Program-made: the position numbers and the translations under genes
The notes under the pieces: generated by a model
The model's input: only the letters and a program-made list of their open reading frames with translations
Database searches by the model: none
Told to the model about the DNA's origin: nothing
Shown: piece by piece, positions 45,741 through 57,899 of the stretch
Position numbering within the stretch: the first letter of the stretch is position 1
Layout of the letters: every line of letters begins with the position of its first letter
Assembly (NCBI GenBank): GCA_001692895.1
Contig: KV748180.1
Location: 4,493,805-4,557,804 of the forward strand
Direction: 5' to 3'
Source of the DNA: Cenococcum geophilum 1.58
Taxonomy: Eukaryota; Ascomycota; Dothideomycetes; Gloniales; Gloniaceae
DNA: 64,000 nt

Positions 45741-46440
45741 TAAGTTTTAAAAGAGTATAATATAATGCGGTATTAGGTAGGTTACCCTTTAGGTACCTAG
45801 CAGATAGGTAACTAACAGTTACTATAGTAAGGTTTTAGTAGTTCTAGACTATACTAGCCAGCTAACGTCTCTATTTATTCTAGGCTTAAGCGTATCTTTA
45901 TTAACTATAAGCTTACGCTATAAGAGCTTTATTGGTATTAGTTTGGACCTAATATTAGTATTAAACGTTTAAGAGTCTCTGCTCTAGCTACACCTTATTA
46001 TCCTACCCCTATTTTTATGCCTACTTATACACCTACTAAGGCATCTAAATCCTATTCTTGTTAGCTATTACTTGGTAGCCTAATAGATACTAATCCTACT
46101 CCTGATAATAATAAGGCGTAGTAGCTTTTTAGATTAGGCATTTATGGTTTAAACTTTTAGGATTTGTTTTTATATATAATAGCAATTAAGGACCTTAATT
46201 AGGTGCTTAGGAAGGCCTTATAAGGCTTTTAAAAAGGGCTTAAAAGCCCTAGAAATAATATTCCTAGTATAAATTAATAAATGGGAATACAATTCTAGCA
46301 AAATGCCCTATTAACTCTATACTATATACGTGAAAAGGCTAAGGACCCGTCCTGCCTTAGGCTATAGCCCTATCCCTATAGTTTCTAGAGCCTATCTATT
46401 CTATATCTAATTTAACCTATTTACTCTTTTCGCGAGCTTT
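45741..46440. other. Unassigned degenerate sequence with plus-strand coding character
   Basis: On the plus strand, with stops read through as Gln, a protein-like run appears (ELYWY, FGPNISIKRLRVSALATPYY, MPTYTPTKASKSYS). No family is recognised. It lies between the chromodomain of Gypsy-D and the minisatellite island and could be part of an older insertion. Confidence 0.3.
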
Positions 46441-46479
46441 CTTTATAGGTCGCGATAACACTATAGTATTAAAGCGCTT

Positions 46480-49400
46480 TCTGCGACTTATAGATTATAA
46501 ACCTTAGTCCCAATATTCTTTTAGAATATCTTTATAATAATTAAGGTGATCCTCTAGTTCCTATATAGAGTCCTTAGCGGGCTAGCCTAGCTATTTAACT
46601 TTAAATTAAAGCTTTTTCTTAACAGATTTATAGCATAGTATAGCTTTAACCTTATACCGCTCGCCTACTACCTTAGGGTGTTTAATTGGGCCTAGACGGA
46701 AGTTTTTTTTCCAGTAGTAGTCTATACTATGGCTCTAGTAGGTTTATATAAAACACTAAATATATATAGGCTATAGATGGGGGTAGCTAGAGACAATAGG
46801 CTAGCTTACTAATTTATTCCTTAACTTAGAAGGGACCTAGGTATCTTATATTAAGCTTCTTTAATAGTTAACGGGTCTTAATATTTGTTAAACATAATAG
46901 AACCTTATTACCTACTTTAAAATGCTTATCCTAGTACTTGCGGTTATACTAAAGTCTCTACTGCTCTTAGGTATCTTATAGGCTTATTTATAATTTTATT
47001 CCAACTTTTTCTACTATTTTCCTATCGTTTTCTCACTACCTAATAGTTGTTAGCAACCTAGTATCTTACTAGGAAGCTGTAAATCCCTAGCTTAGGGATT
47101 TATAAACTACTAGGACATAGCTACTAGTACATATTAAGCTGCCTAGAAAGGATTCATGTATATAGAACTATAGCGCTATAGCCTAGAGGCTGCATGCGCA
47201 GTATTGTACGTAGTATAATACAACGGATATAAAAATAAAAAAATAAAAAAAATCTTATAGGCTCTGCTTTATATACTTCTATTACTTCTCCTATTTCTAG
47301 AGGTATCCTTATACTCTCTAGTGGATATCTTTAGACTTCCTAGTAGGATCCTATAACTAATTATACGGCCTTAGCTAGTAGTCGTTAGGTATACTATTAA
47401 ACCCAAATAGTTAAACGCCATAGGCGATCTAGATTAGTGCATACTTATACAATATATATTACTTTAAATTATAAGCGTACTCCGCGTATAGAAGTAGCTT
47501 ATACTAGTTATCTTACTAGTAGTTTAAATATATCTATAGGTAAAGCTCCAGTTCCTAATTCTAGCGTTCTATTTACCTATCCGTCTACGGGTAGAAAGTA
47601 GTACTATAATAGTAGTCTATCTTTAAATGGAAGTATAAATCCGACTAGTACTAACTTATAAAAACGCTACCCCTATTAGTAATAATGGAGTGCGGCTAAT
47701 CTACTTTAAGAAAGTATTTCTTCTTAATTAGGTTAGCGAGCTCTTATATATTAATTATCTTATTAACGGGAAGGTATTAGACGTACTTTAAAAACCTATT
47801 AATAAGTATAAGGACCGAATTATATGTTCGTCCTTAGCTATCTTTAGATAGCGGGAGATCCGTAATAAAGTCTATAGCGTAATATTACTATAGCTTACTA
47901 GCGGGGGGAACTAATTTAAGTAGACCCTATAGCTTATGCCTGTGGATCTTATATACTTAACACTTCTTATAATAGCTAATGTACTCCTTTACTTCCTAAT
48001 TAAGCCTTAGCTAATAGTATTTGCGTTAAAGTAATTCCACTGTCTTTACTTAACTATAGTGGCCGCCTAAAGGATTATTGTAATTCTTTATAAGAATCTT
48101 CTGTTATAGATTTGCTTCTTATAGTACCTAAACCTTAACACCTCTATATAGTAGGCCTATTAGGTCTAGTTCCTAATAGTAGCGCCTAGTAGCTTCCTTT
48201 CTATTACATTTCCGGTCTACTTTCGCATTAAGAATAGTATAGAAAGCGTCCCTCTGTTACACCTTATAGATAAGATCCGTTAACCTTTTAAATAGTTCTT
48301 AGGTAAAAGCTGTTTTATCCTATACTACTCTAAGTATAAGACTAGATGGTACTATAGATCTTATAACTCTTTAATACGCGTACGTTAGGAAGGCCGCTAT
48401 AAGGTTAAAGTCCTTTAGTTATTATAGGGCTCTAAGTTCTAATTACTTTATAGCTTTACTATTAGTTTAAGGGGATAGCTTAATAATTAGGGATAGTATA
48501 TTACTAGGTTCTAAAAATGTATTAGGGATATCCTATCTAGGTATATTTGGACCCTTATTAGTAACGGACCGGGTACTAGCTAAAACGTCAGTAAAAACTA
48601 ATAGGGCTTATACCGCCTAAGACTTAGTATATAAAGCTATAAGTACTTAAGCATTCTATACCTAAAGCTTGTTCTATAATATAGGGAGTAAGATATCTAT
48701 TATCTGTTTTTCTTCTCCCGTTTTAAAGCCTTTAGTATAGTCTAGCCGTTATAACGGTTTATTAGTAGGGTTATTTTCCCCTAGCTTATATTTAATCTTA
48801 AAATTAAATCGCGTAAGCTCCTCTGCCTATTTAGCTTATTAAGGTATAAGCTCCTTTATAGTTAAAAAGTAGCGTAAATTATAGTAATCTAAAAGTACAC
48901 GAGTGGTATAGCTCGCGTGCTTAAGGTAGTATCGCCACTGTTTAAAGTAGTTAACTATAGCTAGCAGTTCCTTATTGTGGGTATAATACCTAACTTTAGG
49001 TCTCTGGAATTTTTTATTATAAAATGCTATTAGTCTCTAATAGAGCTGGGTAGCGTCTAGATGCCTATGAGGTTATAGTAGGATACTAATAAGGGCAAAA
49101 TTTAATACATTAGTGATTATTATTAATGGCTAATTTAGGTTAAAATGCCGCAGTAATGGAGCTTCTATAAACTTTACGCGAAGTTCCTAAAAGGCCTTCT
49201 AAACCTTTCCGGGCTATAACTATAGCTTATACTATTTAGTTGGTCCCTTCTTAGTTTTCTTCCTTACCGCCTTTAAGCTTTTTACTCTTTAGGTTAGGTC
49301 TTAGAAAGCTTTCATAATATAATTAAATAGGTATTAGGCGATGTCTAAGTAGTTATAAATAAAGCGCCTATAGAAATTGGCAAAGCCTAGGAATACTTAA

Positions 49401-49706
49401 ATATCCTAATAGCTCTCTAGCTCCGGCCACTCCTAGATTACCTACACCTATACTAGGTCTATAACTATACCTATAGGCGTTATAATATAACCCAGGAACT
49501 CGACCTGCTTAGTATTAAAGATATACTTTAATGCCTTAGTGTAGAGGCCCTAATTATCCAAACGTTCTAGTACTTTATAGATATATTGCTTATATTAATC
49601 CTTATCTTCTAAGTAGATTAAGATATTATCTAAATAGATAATATATATACGGTTAACTAGTCCCCCTAAGGCTCTATAAATATACAATTAGAATGTCGTA
49701 GGCGCA
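46480..49706 (-). pseudogene. Gypsy-D pol, distal part: RT end, RNase H, integrase, chromodomain
   Basis: RT catalytic motif near 49625-49660 reads IIYLDNIL (normal YLDDIL). Integrase core near 47745-47890 is clear: AIDFITDLPLSKDS, then TYNSVLILINRFLKYV. The C terminus near 46500-46700 shows a chromodomain-like AILCYKSVKKKL, FKVKxLG and ELEDHLNYYKDILKEYW. It is interrupted by a LINE-1 3' end at 46985-47251. Numerous RIP-type stops. Confidence 0.8.
46985..47251 (+). mobile_element. 5'-truncated LINE-1, 267 bp, with A-rich tail and perfect TSD
   Basis: The 12-bp TSD ATCTTATAGGCT is perfect (46973-46984 and 47252-47263). The insert is the last part of the LINE-1 3' UTR in plus orientation and ends in an A-rich tail with two T interruptions. 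Strong 5' truncation is typical of target-primed reverse transcription. Confidence 0.92.
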
Positions 49707-52604
49707 AATTTTTTTTTATTATATCCGTTGTATTATACTATGTATAATACTGCGCATGCAGCCTCTAGGCTATGGCGCTATAGCCCTATATACATGAACC
49801 CCCTAGGGCAGCTCAACATATACCAGCAACCATATCCCAGCAGTTTATAAGCCCCTAAACTAGGGGTTTATAGTTCCTTAGTAAAATACTAAGTTATAAG
49901 CAACTACTAGGTAATGAGAAAACGGTAGAAAACTATAAGAAATAAGAAATCCTAACGCCTATCCCTATCCTTTTGTAATTTAATTCTGTCCTTTTGCTTA
50001 CTAATATCTCTTTATTAGAAGCCTAGTAGGAATTACCTCCTTCTATAGATCCTGCTATTATTAGCCACTTTTTAGTAGCTATCCCTATCCTACTTAGAAA
50101 TAGAAAAAGCGCCTCTCTTTCATTTAGTATATAAAATAGCTTCTTTAGAGAGAGAGAAGAGCTTAGTTTTTTTTATATTTCTCTTCTTTCTTCTCTATAT
50201 AAGTTGCAGTCTAGTAGTAGGTGCCTAGGGGTTTGTAGTGCTCTACATTCCCTAAAGCATCTACCGTCTTTATTCTCCCCCCCTATTACTTTAGAGAAGG
50301 ATTTAAAATAGCCTTTTCCTAGCTTTAGCTGGAAGAAAGCTAATTATAGCCCTTTAGGATATTTATCCTTAGGGGCTTTAAGAGAAAAGGAATAGCTTCC
50401 TTTATAGATCCTAGTATAGTATTTTTCCTTATTCTTATTCTGCTGCTAGTTATTTTTCCACTATTTTAGTATCTTTTCTCTTGCTGCTCTCCCTATATAG
50501 GCTAGGGAGGTATAAGAAGATTATTGTTTTCTTCTAGAAAGGCCCTTTTTAGCTAGCTTATTTACTATTTCGTTCCTATAGATTCCTAGATAGCTAGGAA
50601 CCTAGTAAAAGTTAATAGAGATCCCCTTACTAGCTAAATAGGAACAGCTTTGCGTAATTTTAAAGATTAGTTCTTACCCCCCTATAAGAGATTTAAGCTG
50701 TAATCTTTTAATAGCTGCTTAGCTATCTATAAAGATATAGACTTATTTCTCTTCTAGTCTTTATTGTTTTAGGTACTCTAGGGCCCTATAGACTGTATAA
50801 AGCTCTACGTTTATAATTTCTATATAGGGTCCTAGATTCCAGTTTATTGCATATTTAATCCTATTTCTCTCCCCTATTTTATATATAGCAGCTATATTTA
50901 ATTTATTGTCTTTAGAGCCATCTATATAGTATAAATCTACTAGGTCCTACTCTAGGGATTCTTATAGATTTTCTACTAGTCTTAGATATTCTTATGCAGC
51001 TTCTTTCTTAATACCTTTTAAGATAGAAAAGGATGCGGGAATAGGAGGAGACCACGGTTTTTGCTAATCTAAAGAGATTCTCTCTATTTTCTAGTTTTAA
51101 ATTAGCTGCTAAACTCTAGAGGCTAGAGATAGTAGCTATATCTTTGGCTATAAGAGGTGCTTTATAGTAGAGTTTTTAGGGCTAGAACTAGAGCTAGAAC
51201 TAGCTGCTAATTTATCCCTATCTTTGTTAATCTCTTCTATATAGGCCTTCTTAATTATATAGTTTTCCATAAATTTTAGGATTCTTATTATATAGTTATT
51301 GCAAAGCTTTTTAAATCTAATCCTAGGAGGAGGAATAGAGGCTTTAATCTCTATAGCTTGGCTAGGAGATCCTCTAACTGCTCCTAGAACTAGTTTTAGA
51401 GCCTTATTTTATAGAGATTAGTACCTATCTAATAGGTAGTCTCTAGATTTACTTTCCCACTAGCATTATACTCTATAGTCTGCTATAGTAGTAACATAAG
51501 CTATATAAAGCTGTCGTAGGGCTTATAGAGATAGACCTTTTTATATATTACCTAGTCTTCTAATTAAATAGAAGGCTGCCTTTACTTTAGAGATTTGTAT
51601 TTCTATATATTATTTAAAAGTAAGCTTAGAGTTTAGGAATACCCCTAACTACCTAACTAGGGTTTTATGGGATATTACTACATCTCCTAGCTTTCACCCT
51701 TCTTCTATAGTGGTACGTTTACTATAGAAGTGTATAAGCTCTATTTTGCTAACGTTAAAACTAATAGCAGCTTCCTTGGCTTTAGATATTAGCTCTAGCG
51801 CTATTCTCTCTAGCTTTTTGCAATTAGATTTAGCTGAATTTAAAGTAATTATAATTGTAAAATTATCTATATAGCTAAGAGAATAGGCTCCTTCTATCTG
51901 TATGCTGTAGATATTACGTATATATAGTAGAAATAAAATAGGGGATATAGGCGATCCTTGTGGTATCCCTGTTTCTAGTTCTACTTTTTCTTATATTTGC
52001 CCATTAAAGAAAAGTTGTAGCTTCTTATTGCTAAGGAATGTAGCTACCTATTATGTAAACGCTATAGGTAGTCCTAGTTCCTTATAGATAGATAGAAGCT
52101 AGTTTTTAGAGAAATAGTTAAAGGCCCCTTTTACGTCTAGGAATAATGTAGTAGCTATCCTTTATCTAGCTTTTTTTCTACTATTTTTAGATTGGATATT
52201 ATTTAGAAGTAGTAGAACTGCGTCTATTACGGACTGCTATTTTCTTCCTCTTAGTTACAAATCTTAAAGTAAGCTAGTAGTACTAGCTAGATATCCTAAT
52301 CTAGTAGCGAAGATCTTCTCTAGGGTTTTTCCTAGGCAGTTTAATAAGGAGATAGGTCTATAGGACTTTAGTAAGGAGTAGTCCCCCTTATTTACTTTAG
52401 GGAGGATAACTCCTTAAGCTTCTCTCTAGGCTTTTAGTTAATAGCCTAGGGTAAATAAAATCCGGTAGATTCTATATAGAAGATCTTCTATAATAGGATG
52501 GGCCTTTTATAGAATTGCGAAGGATATTTTGTCTGGCCCTAGGGCCTTTTTATTAGAGCTAGAGAAGATTGCCTATTTAACTTCTATTTTCTCCAATTTT
52601 GGTA
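49707..52604 (-). mobile_element. LINE-1 copy D: 5'-truncated, ORF2 plus 3' UTR
   Basis: Inserted in the Gypsy-D RT at the FGLANAP motif; TSD TAGGCGCA (49699-49706) and TAGGGGCA (52605-52612). The tail is the T-run at 49708. The first 340 bp are the same 3' UTR that follows ORF1 in copies E1, E2 and F, so the families are linked. Confidence 0.85.
50050..52604 (-). pseudogene. LINE-1 ORF2: reverse transcriptase and RNase H (5'-truncated)
   Basis: The minus strand shows the non-LTR RT motif GIPQGSPISPILFLLY near 51915-51985 and the catalytic SYIDNFTI (normal SYVDDFTI) near 51855-51880, followed by CKKLERIALELISKAKE. RNase H is visible near 50690-50830 (VELYTVYRALEYL, then VYIFIDS). The endonuclease domain is missing because of 5' truncation. 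Several stops. It belongs to the Tad1-like fungal LINEs by domain order and motif style. Confidence 0.82.
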
Positions 52605-52612
52605 TAGGGGCA

Positions 52613-54000
52613 TTAGCTAGCCCGAAAGGCATTACTAAATACTTAAAGTAGCTATATTAGGTCTTAAAAGCGGTCTTTTACTTATCCCCTTCTTTAATAT
52701 AGAGCTTATAATAGGCGTCTTATAAATCTAGCTTTGTAAAGACCTTTACTCTAAATAGTTAATCTAGCATTTTACTAACTAGTGATAGTAGGTAACGGTT
52801 CTTAATTATAATTTTATTAAGACTGCAATAGTTTACGCATAGCTTTATAGTCCTATTTAGTTTTAGGATAAATAGGATTAGTACGCCTACCGGCGACTTA
52901 CTAAGCCAAATCTATCCCTTTTCCAGTAAGCTATTAAGGTACTCCTATAGGATCTTAAGCTCTTTACGCGAGAGGTTATAAATAGGAAGGTTTGGCGGTT
53001 ATTTACCTTCTTTTAGATTAATTGCATAATTATACTCTAAGTTCTATAGTAGAACTTTAGCTCTCCTGCCCAAAAATACCCTTAGTAGGTCCTTAGGCCT
53101 ACTAGAATATTTAATAAATTAGGGTCGCGTTTGTTCTTTATATTATTATTAGGTAGATCCCGGAGCTCCTTTAAAATACTTACAGGCAGCGTTATGCGCT
53201 ATAGTAGTTGCTTATATATGGTTGCCACTGTATATTAAACTGTTGCATACAGTAGCTAGTAAAGGGTAGGGAATTCTTTAATATAATATTTGAGGTATTA
53301 AAGTATACTCTCCGCGTATTACTTAGGCTAGAGTAACCTATAGCGGTTAAAGTATCTTATAAGATCTTTAAGATCGCCGCCTTCTTATAATGTCTCTGCG
53401 ACCTATCCGGTAGTTCCTTATAAGGTCTCTATTATAAAGGGGTTATTACCTATACTAGGCTTTATACCTATCTTACTATTAAATAGGGGTTAGATCTAAT
53501 ACTCTTTTAGGTATAGAGCGTATACTATTTTACCAAGGGCTACATTCTCTAAGATGTTCTTTAGGCTTATTAATAATATGCGCCCTTCTAAATCTTTATT
53601 ATTCTACTATTTAAAGGCTCTAGTTTTAAACCGTATTTTAGGATCTACTTCTACTAGCTAAGGGTATCTAAGGATAAGGTTATAACTTATAAAGTTAGCC
53701 GCCTAGAAGGGTTACGGGCCAACTACCTTAGTATAGTTATATATATCGGCCACTAATACTATAAGCTTATAGGTACTATATAGCTTAATCCGATACTTAT
53801 CTAGGAAGCCTATAATAGGTTTTTATTACCTTTATAATAAAATAAGTTTATACTCTTTTACTAAATTATATTATATAAAATTAATATTAGCGCTGCTGTT
53901 ATATAGTGCTTAGAACTGTTATATCTTACCTATAGGGAGTATTATTTCTAGCTTAACAGTAATATAGAGAGTCTTTCCTTTTATATTTTGCCCTAGTTAT
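52613..54000 (-). pseudogene. Gypsy-D RT, proximal part
   Basis: Near 52800-52900 the minus strand reads PVGVLILFILKLNRTIKLCVNY then SLNKIIIKNRYLL, the RLCVDYRxLN motif; near 52640-52720 FTKLDL, DAYYKLYIKEGDK and MPFGLAN, the catalytic-core approach. It continues across LINE-1 copy D to 49706. Confidence 0.8.
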
Positions 54001-55786
54001 AGCTAGAAGAGGTCTATAACTAGGGCTTTTTTTAATATTATTAGTGCGGTTATTACCCTACTTATTTTTCTAATAAGGTTTACCTTTGGAGTTTTCTTTT
54101 AACTTCTTAAAGTGTTCCTATAAAGGTACTAGATAGGTATTAGGTTAACCCTAAGAGTTTTTCCCGTTATTTAAGGTTTCTAACTTTAACTCTTCTAAAG
54201 TTTTCTTTAAGAACGGCTTCGTTAAAGGTTGGGTCTGCCCTATATTACTACTAAAGTGCCTACGCTTTTAGTAACCCCTTAGCTTCCTACTAAAAGAGGT
54301 CTAATTCCTTACCATATCTTTAGCATTTAGAACTACTCGTTTAAAATCTATATATATAGTAATCTATAATAGGGCTCCTACGCGCTTTATTTTATTATAA
54401 ATTACTAGCTTAATTCTAACCTAGATAAACCCAATCATCTCCTTCTTATAAATACTACCGTCCTTATTTTTAAAGGGCTTTAAATCTATCTACTAAGCAT
54501 AAGTTTCTATAAAGTTTATAAACTAGTAGAAGTTATAGCGGTCTAGCTATATCCCATTCTAGAATAGCTCTGCATTATTATATTATATAATATACGGATC
54601 TTAAGTCCATTTCTTTAGAAAGGTTTATAGCTATAGCTATATAGTAATTTGTTCTTTATTAAGCTAATTAAGTGTAATCTAGTTTAGTAATTAGTCTTTA
54701 ATTTTGCTAATAATCTAATATATACGCTCTTTAGTATCATCTTATATTATTAGCATTTTAAAGAAGTTATCTACCTTATAAACCCAATCGTCTAACTACT
54801 AGGCGTTAGGTCTATAGCGGAGTTCTAAACTATTAAAGGCCTTAGCCAGTCGGTCTATATCCTTTTTCTATTTATAGCGTAAATAACTCTCTAAGTCTTC
54901 TATACCTCCTTAGGTAGGTATTAGGTAGCCTCTAAAAAGCCCTTAGCCTTAACTAGGTTATAAAAGAATTTACCTAGCTTAGATTAGACCTTACTAGATC
55001 TAGATTTGCCCTTAAAGGGTTTTAATATATTTATTAGTAGCTTCCTCCTATATAGCTTCTAAGAGCCTTATAATGGCTTCCCAATATTTATCTTAAGGGA
55101 GGTTAGTATGGGGCTCTTAACCTTCTAAACTTAGGCTTAGGGTGGCTTCTGCTATAGGGGTAGTATTAGTACTAGTAGCTAGTATAGGCTTCCTAACAAG
55201 GCTTGGGTCTTAAGTTAGTAATTAGCTTAAATTACCTAAAGGGGTAGGCCCGCTTAGCTCGTAAGCAGTTTATACACTACTACTATACCAATTATAGGCT
55301 GGTGGTCTTTTAGGAGGGTTCTGGTTAGTTCCCTAGTTAAACGTGTTAGTATATTCCTCTGGCATTTCTAGCTTAGGGGAAGATCTTAAAGTTACCTCTA
55401 GCGTTTAATCTTTTAATTAACCTAAGTAAGGCTAGAGGGGTTCTAGCCACTTTTTAGTAGTATTGCAACCGTTATAGAGGGTATTTATATTTTCCTTAGC
55501 GTTACTAGTAACTGTAGGTATATAAGAGTCTTTAAGCTCCTAGAGCATCTAGGTATTAAGGCTCGTTTAGCTGTCTTACCTAAAGGGTTATATTATCGCA
55601 ATCTCTTGCTATTAGAGTGACCTTCCTACCTTTACGCGATGGCTTTCTATAAGGTATCCATAAAGTTTTTATTTAGGTTATCGCGAGATTTTAAGGGAGA
55701 ATGGTGGTTATAAATAAAAGATATAAATAAACAATCTGGTCCTTAAAGCCGACTACCCTTCTAAAAAAGAGTAGGAAGAATTTAAA
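54000..55786 (-). pseudogene. Gypsy-D gag/protease region
   Basis: Stretch between the 5' LTR and RT. It is coding in position but too mutated for me to name motifs with certainty; a Ser/Pro-rich start near 55300-55600 and helical segments near 54600-54900 are compatible with gag. Confidence 0.5.
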
Positions 55787-56003
55787 TATAAGGGGATCTT
55801 ATAGATAGGGGGCTATAAGGACACAATTATAGAATAGGATAGATTAGTAAGAGAGATAAATTCTTAAGGAGGTAAGGCCTTTAGGATTGTAGAGACTATA
55901 TACTATAGGTATGTGCCTTTAGTATGTAACTGGTGACTATCTAAAGGGCGTCTGGGGGTTATCCTAAGGGCAACCTAAGGTGTTCGCAATAATATCCCTT
56001 ACA
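55787..56003 (-). repeat. Gypsy-D 5' LTR, 217 bp
   Basis: TATAAGGGGATCTTATAG...TATCCCTTACA, followed by TSD CTAAT. Confidence 0.87.
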
Positions 56004-56420
56004 CTAATACCGCTAATATAAAGGAGCTAGATGCCTCTTTACTACATATATAACCTTACTAAAAGGTAGTACTATGCTCTAAAACTTACGCATACCTATC
56101 TTACTATTAAAAACAATTAATTTTCTAACTTTTAAGACCTAATTCCTATTGCCTAGCGAGCTAGAGGTGGATTTATTTGTCATTTTACTCCCTTTTCTAA
56201 ATAGAAAATTTTCTTTAAGGGTGGCCTTAGCTTATAAGCGAGGTATAGATAGGAACACTAAACCTACTACCACTACTACTAATACTAAAACTATAAAATA
56301 GGGGCTAGTTTCTCTACTACCTCTTAGCCTAATCTCCCCAGAAATCTTCTAATAGGATTAGTAAGGAGAAAAGGGTATAAGGATAGTAAAAACTAGGAAA
56401 ACCCCCTTATAAGATATAAA

Positions 56421-57783
56421 ATGCTAAGGCCCGGTAGGCCTAAAAAGAAACCTCTTATAGAAATAAGTGATAATAAGTCTATATCTACATTTACTTTTTT
56501 TAGCCCTTTTCCTTCTCCTAGCCTATTTAGGATAGGAGAAAAAAGAGGACATCCTTAGTCTTCTACTAAAAAAGACAACTAAACTAATAACTTTTACGGC
56601 TGGTATACCTAGTATATCTTTCTCTCCTCTTTCTCTAGAACAACACCTATAAAAGGCTTTAAATAGCCTAACCCAGGCCTATAAAGGGCTAGAAGAAGAA
56701 GAAGAAGAAAAAGAAGAAGAAAATAAAAAGGAATAAGTTAAACGGCTAGAGGACTATATACGTAGTATTCTAGTAGGAGAAAACCCCTTTATAAAAGAAA
56801 AAAAAAAGACAAAAGATGTCCTAAAAGGACTAGTTAAAGAAGTAAGAGCTCTCTGTAAGAAGGTAGCCCCTACTAAAGAAACCTATGTAGAGAGGCTAAA
56901 GAAGGACCTCCCTACTTTGTCCTCTCTACCCTCCTTATTACTACTATTTCCTACTCCTTCTACTTCTACTAGAAGTAAGAAAAAGCAGCTATAAGAAAGA
57001 AAGCTAGTCCTAATTATAGACTAAAAGGACTAACCTTTAAATACCTTCTCTATACGAAATAAAGTCAATTAACTATTTGCATTAAAACTGTAAGTAGAAA
57101 AACCTGTTTTAGCATCTATAGCTAGAACTAAGGGAAAACAAAATATCCTCCTTATAACTACGGAAGAGTATAATGTAGATTTCCTAGTTAAATATAAGGA
57201 AATCTAGCATAACTGCTTTACCTTTTAAAGAGAATAAAAACTGGGACTATGGGTTTAAATTATAGCCTATAGAGTTCCTACCCTACCTTTTCTAGAAGGA
57301 GGCTCTAAGCTTTTTAAAAAAAAAATTAAGACCTTTAATCTTATAAGGATATAAGGACTACCTAGATAGATTTTATCTAGTATAAAATGATACGATCTAT
57401 AAACTAGATTTAGCTCTATAGTTTTTACTATAGAAAACGAATAAAAAAGATAAGAAACCCTTAAGTAAAAAGAGATATTAATTGCAGGTATGGCTACTAA
57501 GGTAGTAAAATACCTTAAAGTCTCTCCTACTACGCAGTGTATAAGCTGCTAAAAATTTGGCCATATAGGAGATGGGTGCTCTACTAGGGCCTATAGATAC
57601 TATATAGCTGTATATTTATCTAAAGACCATTCCTGTTCTACCTATATAATAATAGGTAGGCCTTACCAGCATACTACCACTTTTTGCATTAATTGTAAAG
57701 AAAAACACTTTGCTAATAGTAAAGACTGCGAGACTCTTAAAGCTGCTAAACTAGTACGCAAAGAAGATTCTATAGAAGAATAA
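56421..57783 (+). pseudogene. LINE-1 ORF1 (copy F)
   Basis: ATG at 56421 opens MLRPGRPKKKPLIEI, matching copy E1. Stop TAA at 57781-57783. The C-terminal zinc knuckle region is at about 57530-57720. Length is not a multiple of three, so at least one indel has occurred besides the RIP-type stops. It is inactive. Confidence 0.78.
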
Positions 57784-57899
57784 AACAAATAGGATTCTAG
57801 AAGGGGGTAACTCCTACTAGGCTCTTAAAATAATATAATAATAATTTATTGCTTAACGTCCGATTTAGATCCCTATTAGGCCTACGCGGACTACTCCTT

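Larger units (their letters stand above)
37029..56003 (-). mobile_element. Gypsy-D: Ty3/Gypsy element expanded by nested insertions
   Basis: The 3' LTR at 37029-37245 and 5' LTR at 55787-56003 (both 217 bp) and the TSD CTAAT (37024-37028 and 56004-56008) define one minus-strand insertion. Its body is split by Gypsy-A copy 3, an unassigned minisatellite island and three LINE-1 pieces. A purine tract GAAGGGGGGGGTAA lies next to the 3' LTR. Pol is recognisable at 46480-54000 in parts. Confidence 0.83.

Noticed and set aside
45185-45760. 154-codon minus and 91-codon plus frames rich in repeats
   Set aside because: Produced by the 35-bp and 26-bp arrays; the indels between units shift frames without sign of coding constraint.
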